Shown piece by piece: positions 8,617 through 20,073 of a stretch of DNA of 64,000 nucleotides; position 1 is the stretch's first letter; each line of letters opens with the position of its first letter. The stretch lies in assembly GCF_002735705.1 (NCBI RefSeq), contig NZ_PDZL01000003.1, positions 124,001 through 188,000 on the forward strand, read 5' to 3'. This stretch comes from Janthinobacterium sp. BJB426 (GTDB lineage: Bacteria > Pseudomonadota > Gammaproteobacteria > Burkholderiales > Burkholderiaceae_D). A model generated the notes under the pieces. It made no database searches, had not been told where the DNA came from, and saw nothing but the letters and a program-made list of their open reading frames with translations. Position numbers and translations under genes: made by a program.

Positions 8617-8934
8617 TTATGCCTTAGCCTGCCACTTGACATCTTCTGGAGATAATCGGAAAAATTGCACCAACAGCGTAGCTGCTGAATTGGCAGCGCA
8701 GGAGATATCGACATACAGAGCTGTTAGTCCCGAAGGGTTGTTATCGTGCTTCATGATCAAAACCGTACCTAATCCATCAATTTGTACGTAGCCCCCCTCG
8801 AACCAGTCGAGGTCATCATTATCTCGAAAGATGGTGGCATCAGTATCAACGATCAGCTCAACTGGAGTGCGCAGGGTAGCGATGATAGGTTTGCAGTCCC
8901 CACCCGGCCACGCAATGCCACTCTGTTTACTCAC
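8617..8934 (-). CDS. Hypothetical protein, 105 residues
   Basis: A small acidic soluble protein (105 residues) beginning MSKQSGIAWPGGD and including a beta-rich segment GGYVQIDGLGTVLIM. No signal peptide, membrane helix or known motif. It sits between two copies of the hairpin repeat, which supports a self-contained acquired gene. Possibly an immunity-type protein, but nothing in the sequence shows this. Confidence 0.5.
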   Translation of the reverse strand: MSKQSGIAWPGGDCKPIIATLRTPVELIVDTDATIFRDNDDLDWFEGGYVQIDGLGTVLIMKHDNNPSGLTALYVDISCAANSAATLLVQFFRLSPEDVKWQAKA

Positions 8935-8988
8935 TTGTGCCCCCTCACCTATCTAAGAGAAAAATAAAATACTACAGGCAATATAAAT

Positions 8989-9045
8989 GTCCGCTTTTGG
9001 CCGGTTGCGGTCGTCGGTAGCTTCCGCCCCTTAGCTGACCGTCAG
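8989..9045 (+). repeat. 24-base hairpin repeat, copy 3, with extended right half
   Basis: GTCCGC (8989-8994), 12-base loop with GGCC, GCGGTC (9007-9012). A related second half follows (CTTCCGCCCC ... GACCGTCAGCG, 9021-9045), so the complete unit may be about 57 bases. It lies upstream of the gene starting at 8934. Confidence 0.65.
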
Positions 9046-9224
9046 CGTTCAGCGGTAAGGGTTATCATTTTTGCGCGTTATTAGGGGTGTCCTAACTAGA
9101 GCACCATTGTTTAATAATTTGATGCGCTTATAACTGGGCCGCAAAGTAAGCAAGCATACCACTTTGAAATGTGTTTATGATATTGTCGTGGCGTAAACAG
9201 TTCAGACGGAATTGCGGCAAACAG

Positions 9225-9368
9225 ATGAAGAAACTGAACGTCGCTTTACCGTTGGCACTCGCCGCGCTGGCTTTCTGGCTATGCCTGACGTTGGGCGTGA
9301 GCCGCTTGCTCGGCGATGGCGCTCCGCAATCGCTCTTCGATGCCGTGGCCGGTAGCGTTCGCTGCTGA
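9225..9368 (+). CDS. Small single-pass membrane protein, 47 residues
   Basis: Begins MKKLNVALPLALAALAFWL and has one hydrophobic helix or uncleaved signal (residues ~6-24), then a short polar tail ending VRC. An ATG at 9171 in the same frame is possible but adds an arginine-rich extension. It ends 19 bases before the META lipoprotein and could be the first gene of that operon. No family recognised; the ribosome binding site is weak, so the gene is only probable. Confidence 0.45.
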   Translation: MKKLNVALPLALAALAFWLCLTLGVSRLLGDGAPQSLFDAVAGSVRC

Positions 9369-9387
9369 CAATTAATCCGGAGGTGTC

Positions 9388-9837
9388 ATGATTCATCGTG
9401 TTGTGGGTGTCGTCTTAGCCGGAGCAGCATTGCTGTCCGGTTGCGCAGCAAGCTCAAGCTCGCAGACTCAGCCGGACAGCTTGTCCGACACCAGCTGGAC
9501 CTTGGTGGCGTTTTCTCAGGCTGCGGGCAATGCCGAGGTACGGCCGGCACGTTCAGACCAGTACCGGCTTTCCTTCCAGGCTGATGGCCGCCTGGTGGCG
9601 CAGGTGGACTGCAACCGGGGTAGCGGCACGTGGCAAGCAGCGCCCGCAGGATCAGGCAGCAGCTTGCACCTTGGCCCGATGGCGGTTACGCGCATGATGT
9701 GCTCACCCGATCCACTGGGCCAGCGCCTGCCGCAGGACATGGAAGCGGTGCAATCCTACCGTATCGTCAACGGCAAGCTGCAACTGCAATTGGTCGGCAA
9801 CGCAGGCAGCTATATTTGGGCACGCGCGCAGCCGTGA
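9388..9837 (+). CDS. META-domain lipoprotein (HslJ-like)
   Basis: A 149-residue lipoprotein. The lipobox LLSGC lies near residues 15-19, so the protein is lipidated after signal cleavage. Residues ~35-145 match a META/HslJ domain: DTSWTLVAF, then FQADGRLVAQVDCNRGSGTW and LGPMAVTRMMC, with the characteristic paired cysteines. Proteins of this type are linked to heat-shock or antibiotic-stress tolerance and envelope function. A strong GGAGG lies 6 bases before ATG 9388. Its stop overlaps the GTG start of the MscS-type channel gene, so they are co-translated. Confidence 0.82.
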   Translation: MIHRVVGVVLAGAALLSGCAASSSSQTQPDSLSDTSWTLVAFSQAAGNAEVRPARSDQYRLSFQADGRLVAQVDCNRGSGTWQAAPAGSGSSLHLGPMAVTRMMCSPDPLGQRLPQDMEAVQSYRIVNGKLQLQLVGNAGSYIWARAQP

Positions 9838-12272
9838 CGGCGCCACACCACCGGACGCGAATAGCATTCAAGCTGCTGATGTTGGCTGCCGTCTTGCTGT
9901 TTTCTGCGAGCGTTCAAGCGGCACCGCCAGTAGTCAAAGCGCCATCCGAGCTAACCACTTCACCAGCCGCAGTCGGCCCGATCGCAGTACAGGACATTCT
10001 GGCACGCGCCAGCGAGGAACAGCAGCAGGTGGAATTCGCCAGGCAGTTGCTGGCCGGCCCGCAGCCGTTCGATCGTCTGCGCCATGCGCTGGACAAGATC
10101 GCCGGCCCGGTTGACGCCAAGCAGCGTAATGCCAGCGGCACCGTGCTGCGCGGGCTGCCCATCATGCAACTGGAAAGCCTGGCGCGGCACTGGGAATTCG
10201 ACAGTCATCGCTTTGCGCGCTGGGATGCCGACGCGCACCATGCGTTTGCACCCTACGAAGAAACCGCGATGCAGCTGGCGCAGCGGCGCCTGGCATGGTC
10301 GGCCACGCGCGCCGCCGGGTTGCTCGACGGGCTGCCGCCAGCGATGTCCGAGCGAGTGGATACCATGCTAGCGCAGATCGATACCTGTGAAACCGCGCTG
10401 GGCGTGGCGCTGGAACGCGAGTTTGCACTGAGCGAACGCGCCAACGCGCTCATGGCGCGCATTCGCGCCGGCCAATCAGATGTCGCCGCCGCGATTGACG
10501 ATATCGACCAGCGGCTGCTGCGCGTCGACGTGCCACCACTGTGGCAGAGCCTAAATCTTAATACCAACTCGCAGACCTCCGTGGACGCCATGCAGCGTGG
10601 CCTGCAAATCGAAAGCCAGTTTGCCCGTGACTATAACGCCGCCGGCAACGCCAACCAGCAGGTCTTGCGCGTGGTGCAGCTGCTGTTGCTGCCATTAATC
10701 ATCTGGCTGGTGGTGCGGAGCCCGTATGGCACTGCGCCTGCTGGAATTGCCGTGAGTGCATTGCAGCGTCCGTTCTCTGCATGGCTGCTGCTGGCCATGC
10801 TGTCGGTGCTGGTGTTTGAGCCAGATGCGCCGCTACTGGCGCAGGAAATTGTGCTGGTGTTGGCGCTGGTGCCGGTGCTGCGCCTGCTGCCGTCCAACAC
10901 CGCCGTCTGGCTCGGCGTGCCGCCGTATATTGCGGTCGGCCTGTATGCGCTGGACCGTCTCGGCGTCGCCGTCGTGGCAGACGCGGGCATATACCGGCTG
11001 TTCTTGTTGGCGCTGAATCTTCTGGCGCTCGGCCTGACGGTGTGGATGCTGCGGCGTCAGCCGCCACTCCCCGCTGGTCGCGGTCAGGCGCTGCAATGGC
11101 CGCGCCGGATGCTGGTCTGGCTGGTGCTGGTAATGCTGTCCGTGGCGGCCATCTGCAACGTGGCCGGCAACGTCTCGCTGGCCGAAACGCTCACCAGCGG
11201 CGTCATCGACAGCGGCTACATGGCGCTGATGCTGTATGCCGGTGTGGCGGCATGTCAGGGGCTGCTGCGCGTGATCCTGAGCCAGCCGCAGCTGGCTGGG
11301 CGCCAGTTGGTGCATCGCCAAGGGCCGGTGCTACAGGCTGTATTCGACCGTTTTCTGGTGCTGGGAGCGCTGATCGGCTGGCTGTTATACAGTCTGCACC
11401 GCTTCCGCCTGCTGCGGCCGTTACAGGGCGCCAGTACAACGCTACTCGGCGCCGGGATTGACGTCGGTGAGGTCTCGGTGCATGTCGGCGACGTGCTGGT
11501 ATTTTTGTTTGCCAGTTGGCTGGCGGTCTGGATCGCCGGCGCGGTGCGGCGTTTGCTGCGAGAGGAACTGCCAAGCCACAGAACATTGCCGCGTGGGGTG
11601 GGCAACAGTATCGCTTCGCTCAGTTACTACGGCGTATTGATATTGGGCCTGCTGGTGGCGTTGTCGGCGGCAGGCTTCAAGGTCAGCCAGCTGATGCTGG
11701 TGTTTGGCGCGCTGGGCATCGGCATCGGCTTTGGCTTGCAGAACGTGGTAAACAATTTTGTTTCGGGTGTGGTGCTGATGTTTGAACGACCGATCCAGCC
11801 GGGTGATGTGGTCGATGCCGCCGGCATCTCCGGCACGGTACGCGAGATCCGCCTGCGCGCCACTACCATTCGCACTTTCGACGGCGCCGATTCGGTGGTG
11901 CCGAACGGCCTGCTGCTTAGCGGTAATCTGACGAACTGGACCATGTTCGACCGCAGCCGCCGCTTTGAGGTCGCGGTTGGCGTGGCCTATGGTGCTGAAC
12001 CGGCGCAAGTGATTGCGATTCTGACCGCCACGGCTGGCGCCACGCCGGGCGTGGTTGCCGACCCGCCGCTAGTGGTGTTGATGACGGGTTACGGCGAGAG
12101 CGCGCTGAATTTTGTTGTTCGCGCTTGGACTAATGACGTCAGCCATTGGATGCATGTGCGCGGCGAGTTGCTGCAGCGAGTGCTTGCAGCCTTGCAGGCA
12201 GCGGGCATCGCGATCCCTTATCCACAGATTGATGTCAATCTACGTAACCTGCCTGGAGAAAAGAATGAATAA
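9834..12272 (+). CDS. Large MscS-family mechanosensitive channel
   Basis: An 812-residue protein. GTG at 9834 overlaps the previous stop (GTGA) and opens a good signal peptide ending SVQAAPP; the long upstream open frame inside the META gene is rejected. A periplasmic helical, coiled-coil-like region (residues ~35-275) precedes about ten membrane helices and the C-terminal MscS core. The pore-lining TM3 and beta domain are visible as GIGIGFGLQNVVNNFVSG and FERPIQPGDVV, then VVPNGLLLSGNLTNW. The architecture is like MscK/YbdG-size channels with an extracytoplasmic sensor. Such channels release solutes on hypo-osmotic shock. Its end overlaps the next gene by 8 bases. Confidence 0.88.
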   Translation: MTAPHHRTRIAFKLLMLAAVLLFSASVQAAPPVVKAPSELTTSPAAVGPIAVQDILARASEEQQQVEFARQLLAGPQPFDRLRHALDKIAGPVDAKQRNASGTVLRGLPIMQLESLARHWEFDSHRFARWDADAHHAFAPYEETAMQLAQRRLAWSATRAAGLLDGLPPAMSERVDTMLAQIDTCETALGVALEREFALSERANALMARIRAGQSDVAAAIDDIDQRLLRVDVPPLWQSLNLNTNSQTSVDAMQRGLQIESQFARDYNAAGNANQQVLRVVQLLLLPLIIWLVVRSPYGTAPAGIAVSALQRPFSAWLLLAMLSVLVFEPDAPLLAQEIVLVLALVPVLRLLPSNTAVWLGVPPYIAVGLYALDRLGVAVVADAGIYRLFLLALNLLALGLTVWMLRRQPPLPAGRGQALQWPRRMLVWLVLVMLSVAAICNVAGNVSLAETLTSGVIDSGYMALMLYAGVAACQGLLRVILSQPQLAGRQLVHRQGPVLQAVFDRFLVLGALIGWLLYSLHRFRLLRPLQGASTTLLGAGIDVGEVSVHVGDVLVFLFASWLAVWIAGAVRRLLREELPSHRTLPRGVGNSIASLSYYGVLILGLLVALSAAGFKVSQLMLVFGALGIGIGFGLQNVVNNFVSGVVLMFERPIQPGDVVDAAGISGTVREIRLRATTIRTFDGADSVVPNGLLLSGNLTNWTMFDRSRRFEVAVGVAYGAEPAQVIAILTATAGATPGVVADPPLVVLMTGYGESALNFVVRAWTNDVSHWMHVRGELLQRVLAALQAAGIAIPYPQIDVNLRNLPGEKNE

Positions 12273-12681
12273 ACTGGTGACCTTGATGACCTGCGCCGTG
12301 CTGATCTGCGGCAGCGCCGCAGCAGCTGATCCAGGGCGGCACGAGCAGATCGAACTGGCGCAAGGCGCGGCGCTAAAGAAACTCAGCGGCAAGATCAAAG
12401 GCGATGAAACTGTTGAATATCGTATCGCGGTTCCGGCCGGGGGCGCGCTCAATCTCAAGCTGAAGAGCGCCAACCGCTCCACCTACTTCAATGTCAGCGC
12501 GGAGGGGGCCGAGGAAGCCATATTTGTCGGCTCACGCGATGGCGACCATTTCACAATCACTGCGCCGGCGGGCGCTGTCTACAAAGTCAGTGTCTACCTG
12601 ATGCGCAATGCCGCGCGGCGTCACGAGAAAGCCAGCTATGTGATAGAAGCCGTTGCCAGCGCACCGATGACACCGCGCTAA
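12265..12681 (+). CDS. PliG-like periplasmic lysozyme inhibitor (putative)
   Basis: A 138-residue protein with a signal peptide (MNKLVTLMTCAVLICG ... AAAA). The mature part (LSGKIKGDETVEYRIAVPAG, STYFNVSAEG, then YLMRNAARRHEKASYVIEA) follows the pattern of the g-type lysozyme inhibitor PliG of Enterobacteria, including the conserved RN-AR and Y-I segment near the C terminus. The start has GGAGAAAAG upstream and lies inside the end of the channel gene, so it belongs to the same operon. The role would be protection of peptidoglycan against host or predator lysozyme; inhibition itself is inferred from similarity. Confidence 0.6.
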   Translation: MNKLVTLMTCAVLICGSAAAADPGRHEQIELAQGAALKKLSGKIKGDETVEYRIAVPAGGALNLKLKSANRSTYFNVSAEGAEEAIFVGSRDGDHFTITAPAGAVYKVSVYLMRNAARRHEKASYVIEAVASAPMTPR

Positions 12682-12896
12682 ACATCTAGCCGGGCTTCTT
12701 CAATGTGTGCAACTGCTCCTTGCGTAGATATTACAGACCGTACATCAACCCGCCGGGCGGGCCGGTTTGATCGAGGTCGCGGCAATCCTGACCGCCACTT
12801 GGTCGCAGCCTCATATTCGGCATGCAACGTAACGGCTCGCCGGCAACGCCGGTTAGCGGACTAGGCCAACACGCAAAGTGCTGTGTCGACGAGGAC

Positions 12897-13391
12897 TCAA
12901 AAACGGCGATGGCCATCATCCGCATCGCAGCGGCCGTTGAACTTGATCATGCCGTCGATCGTGATGGAGCCGCTGCGTCGGTTGATGGATAGGCGAGGCT
13001 GGTTAAGCCCGTTCAGGCGAAACTGGCCGCGAATTTCGTCGTGCCCCACGATCAGATCGTTGATAGACCACCAGCCGTTGTTGCTCTCGCCGTGCAGCGG
13101 TGGAATCAGACTTTGGGGTAATTGAATCTCGGCGCGGTCGCCGTGGATGGAGATATTGATTGTGGCCTGAAAGTCAGACTTGCCGCTCTCTACACTTTGC
13201 TTGGGGACATACTTGTGCTGTTGCGCGTCCCACTCAAACCCGGAACGGACCTCCGCTGTCGGCTTTTCGGCGCCGCCGTAGCAAACGAGTTGAATATCCT
13301 CACCGCGATCGTCACGGTTGCGGTCTTGTGCATACCCAGTAGTGGTGGATATAAGGCTTAACGCTGACAGAAACCGTAGACAGGATTTCAC
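12897..13391 (-). CDS. Hypothetical exported protein
   Basis: A 164-residue protein with a signal peptide ending near TTGYAQ. The mature region (QLVCYGGAEKPTAEVRSG, FQATINISIHGDRAEIQLP, RLSINRRSGSITIDGMIKFNG) is beta-rich with two cysteines, compatible with a small periplasmic or secreted beta-sandwich. I recognise no characterised family. The 215 bases to its right-hand neighbour's stop (12682-12896) hold no gene; a sequence at about 12848-12870 weakly recalls the hairpin repeat. Confidence 0.6.
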   Translation of the reverse strand: MKSCLRFLSALSLISTTTGYAQDRNRDDRGEDIQLVCYGGAEKPTAEVRSGFEWDAQQHKYVPKQSVESGKSDFQATINISIHGDRAEIQLPQSLIPPLHGESNNGWWSINDLIVGHDEIRGQFRLNGLNQPRLSINRRSGSITIDGMIKFNGRCDADDGHRRF

Positions 13392-13506
13392 TTGATTACC
13401 TCGCGAAGTTAATAATTAACCACTCTATTGTAGTTGATGAGAATGAATTCATTGAAGGCTCTCAGCAACTTTAATCAGGCTGATAGGGAATGACCTTAAA
13501 GCCAAT

Positions 13507-13530
13507 GTCCGCAACTGGCCGGTTGCCGTC
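13507..13530 (+). repeat. 24-base hairpin repeat, copy 4
   Basis: GTCCGC, 12-base loop containing GGCCGGTT, GCCGTC. It lies between the starts/stops of two minus-strand small genes (13391 and 13585). Confidence 0.6.
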
Positions 13531-13584
13531 GTTGGCAGGTTGCACCCCGAAGCTGACACTCCCGATTTTCAGGGACGAGAGCTA

Positions 13585-13758
13585 TTACTTGCGGCTCTTC
13601 TGTGGCCAGAAGAGCACGTATATTGTGCCCGCCAAGCCCACAAATATACCGATGAAGGCCGCACGTCCCCAATCAAGTTGATGAGCCTCACCAAGAAACC
13701 GGGTATAGAGCAAAGTTCCAGTTGCCATGACAAGGGCGAAGTGAACCACTCGTTTCAT
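13585..13758 (-). CDS. Small two-helix membrane protein, 57 residues
   Basis: Reads MKRVVHFALVMATGTLLY, a short polar loop, AAFIGIFVGLAGTIYVLFW and a lysine/arginine tail, ending in TAA. Two membrane helices with a positive-inside tail are clear. The ribosome binding site is excellent (AAAGGAG, 6 bases before ATG), which is the main support for such a short gene. No homologous family is recognised. It lies in the repeat-punctuated accessory stretch. Confidence 0.6.
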   Translation of the reverse strand: MKRVVHFALVMATGTLLYTRFLGEAHQLDWGRAAFIGIFVGLAGTIYVLFWPQKSRK

Positions 13759-13934
13759 AAGTCTCCTTTTTGCGTTTCAGGTATAGATCGCCAAGGTCCG
13801 TTCTTGGCCGAATCCGGCCTATAAGCAACGATATCATGTTGTCCAAATGAAAATCTACTAAATTTCCACATCACCTTCCTCACGCCGCCGATGCTCTTTA
13901 GACGCATAGTAGAGTTCCATTCAGGAGGTCTATC

Positions 13935-14561
13935 ATGGAATATCAAGCACAATTTTTTGGTCAACCTACACCATGGAACAAAGGCAAATTAGTCGGGCAA
14001 AAAGCGCCACTGCGCGTAAGTGAAATATGGGCAATTCGCGTCCGCCTAGAAATTTACCGGAGAGTGCGTGACTTGGCGCTCTTCAACTTGGCCATCGATA
14101 GCAAATTGCGTGGCTGCGACTTGGTCCAGTTGCGTGTCAACGATGTATGTCAGGGAGGGCATATAGCAGCGAGGGCCATTGTGATGCAGCAGAAAACGAA
14201 GCGACCTGTCCAATTCGAACTTACCGCAGGAACCAGGAAGAGCCTTGGAGAATGGATTTCGGCCGCAGGTTTACGCCGCGGAGACTTTCTATTCCCCAGT
14301 CGGATTTCCGAATCGCCGCATATTTCAACCAGGCAGTACGCGCGCATAGTTCACCAATGGTTCGACGAAATCGGATTGGACCCGACGGCATACAGTACAC
14401 ACACGATGCGTCGGACGAAGCCAACCCTCATCTACCGTCGCACAAAAAATTTGCGGGCAGTGCAGCTATTGCTGGGTCACACGCGCTTGGAAAGTACGGT
14501 GCGCTATCTTGGGATTGAGGTTGACGATGCGCTAGAAATGGCCGAGCAAACCGATGCTTGA
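13935..14561 (+). CDS. Tyrosine recombinase (integrase), compact form
   Basis: A 208-residue site-specific recombinase. It corresponds almost only to the catalytic domain: Arg I in DSKLRGCDLVQL, Lys in QQKTKRPVQF, the H-x-x-R box in STHTMRRTK, His in LLGHTRLEST and the nucleophile Tyr in TVRYLGIE. All catalytic residues are present, so it is probably active. The N-terminal core-binding domain is reduced to about 30 residues; this compact form is seen as a stand-alone chromosomal gene in other proteobacteria. AGGAGGT precedes ATG 13935. It stands alone without excisionase, phage or transfer genes. Copies of the hairpin repeat flank it on both sides. Confidence 0.85.
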   Translation: MEYQAQFFGQPTPWNKGKLVGQKAPLRVSEIWAIRVRLEIYRRVRDLALFNLAIDSKLRGCDLVQLRVNDVCQGGHIAARAIVMQQKTKRPVQFELTAGTRKSLGEWISAAGLRRGDFLFPSRISESPHISTRQYARIVHQWFDEIGLDPTAYSTHTMRRTKPTLIYRRTKNLRAVQLLLGHTRLESTVRYLGIEVDDALEMAEQTDA

Positions 14562-14867
14562 GAATAAGGGCGACGCCAGCAGTCGCCCCAAAGCAGAAGT
14601 TCAGCTTGGCGGTGGTAGTCGCTCTAAACGCCCCCTCACTACACTATCTTCATTTTCGAATTTTCGATTGAAAAATACGAGGTTAGCGATCTCGCAAAGG
14701 CTATATGCCGGCATGAGGAATCTATGCAATACCCAGGGATCGGGAGAAGGCAGCGTATGCAGCAGGAGCGACTCGCATAGCAAAACTAATATGCAGTTTA
14801 CTTGCGCACAGGACACAGATATAGTCTAGGCAACAAATTAGTGCAGACCTGATTGGAGCATTTAGGC
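14562..14867. other. Intergenic region downstream of recombinase
   Basis: About 306 bases of lower GC. A diverged hairpin-repeat copy lies at 14575-14598. An AT-rich stretch (about 14650-14680) may hold the promoter of the following phosphorelay operon, but I cannot assign a -35/-10 pair. No gene seen. Confidence 0.5.
14575..14598 (+). repeat. 24-base hairpin repeat, copy 5 (diverged)
   Basis: The loop CGCCCCAAA matches copy 1 but both arms have decayed. It sits just after the recombinase stop. Confidence 0.4.
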
Positions 14868-16021
14868 ATGAACCCATCTTCTACCCGTCCCACCAGGCCT
14901 GTAATTCTTGTCGTGGACGACACGCCGGATAATCTCTTGTTGATGGCCAACTTGCTCAAGGATAGTTATACGGTCAAAGCTGCAAATAACGGCGAGAAGG
15001 CGCTACGCATCGCGCGGGATGCACCGCCGCCCGACCTCATCCTGCTCGACATCATGATGCCTGGCATGAGCGGGCACGATGTGGCGCAGGCACTGCAGGC
15101 CGCCCCGGACACGCGAGACATTCCCATCATCTTCCTGACCGCCATGGCCTCAAGCGAGGACGAGACGCACGGTCTGGAGCTGGGCGCAGCCGACTACATA
15201 ACCAAGCCGATCAGCCCCCCCGTGGTGCTGGCGCGCGTGCGCACCCAGCTCAAGGTCAAGGACGCGGCCGACTTCCTGCGCGACAAGAACGACTACCTGG
15301 AACAGGAAGTCCAGCGCCGCACGCGCGAGCTGGGCGCGATCCAGGACGTCACGATCCACGCCATGGCCTCGTTGGCAGAGACGCGCGACAACGAGACCGG
15401 CAACCACATCCGCCGCACCCAGCACTACGTCAAGGTGCTGGCCGAACACTTGCGCGAGCATCCACGCTTCCGCGCTTTTCTCGACCCCGACACCATCAAG
15501 CTGTTGTTCAAGTCGGCGCCGTTGCACGACATCGGCAAGATCGGCATCCCCGACCGCATCCTGCTCAAGCCTGGCCGCTTCGAGCCCGAGGAATTCGAGA
15601 TCATGAAGACCCACACCACGCTAGGGCGCGACGCCATCGCCCACGCCGAGCAACAACTGGGCATGGATGTCGACTTCCTGCGCCTGGCTAAGGAGATCGC
15701 CTACTCACACCAGGAAAAATGGGACGGCAGCGGCTACCCCGAAGGCCTGGCCGGCGATGCCATCCCGATTTCGGCGCGCCTGATGGCGCTGGCCGACGTC
15801 TACGACGCCCTGATCAGCCGCCGCGTCTACAAGGAAGGCATGTCGCATGAAAAAGCGGTTCAGATCATCGCCGAGGGGCGCGGCTCGCACTTCGATCCCG
15901 ACGTCTGCGACGCCTTCCTGGCCAATCTGCAGGTGTTCCAGCAGATCGCCGCGCGCTACGCCGACAGCGACCACGACATGGCCAAGCAGGCCGCCGCCAT
16001 CGCGCACACCCTGCCTGCAAA

Positions 16022-16025
<4 letters not shown>
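14868..16025 (+). CDS. Response regulator with HD-GYP phosphodiesterase output
   Basis: A 385-residue RpfG-like protein. Residues ~12-130 are a receiver domain with the acidic pair VVDDTPDN, the phosphoacceptor in [13 protein letters not shown] and the conserved lysine in ITKPISPP. Residues ~165-350 are an HD-GYP domain with [11 protein letters not shown] and [12 protein letters not shown]; the HD and GYP-type motifs are intact, so it should degrade c-di-GMP to GMP. The start with GGAG upstream is at 14868; a TTG start five codons earlier is less likely. Its stop overlaps the GTG start of the hybrid kinase, so the kinase is the probable phosphodonor and the pair lowers c-di-GMP in response to a signal. 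Confidence 0.9.
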
Positions 16026-20047
<4,022 letters not shown>

Positions 20048-20073
20048 CAAGCAAGGCCGCCGCGCGATTCGCC

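Noticed and set aside
9630-9833. Extension of the MscS-type gene into the META gene
   Set aside because: GTG 9834 overlaps the previous stop and opens a good signal peptide; upstream sequence reads as a shadow.
9388-12681. Integrative element carrying the META-MscS-PliG operon
   Set aside because: GC and codon use are close to the chromosome and no attachment repeats flank the operon, although repeats occur nearby.
13755-13964. 69-residue minus-strand frame
   Set aside because: It overlaps the recombinase start and promoter and lacks a ribosome binding site; the 57-residue frame beside it is better supported.
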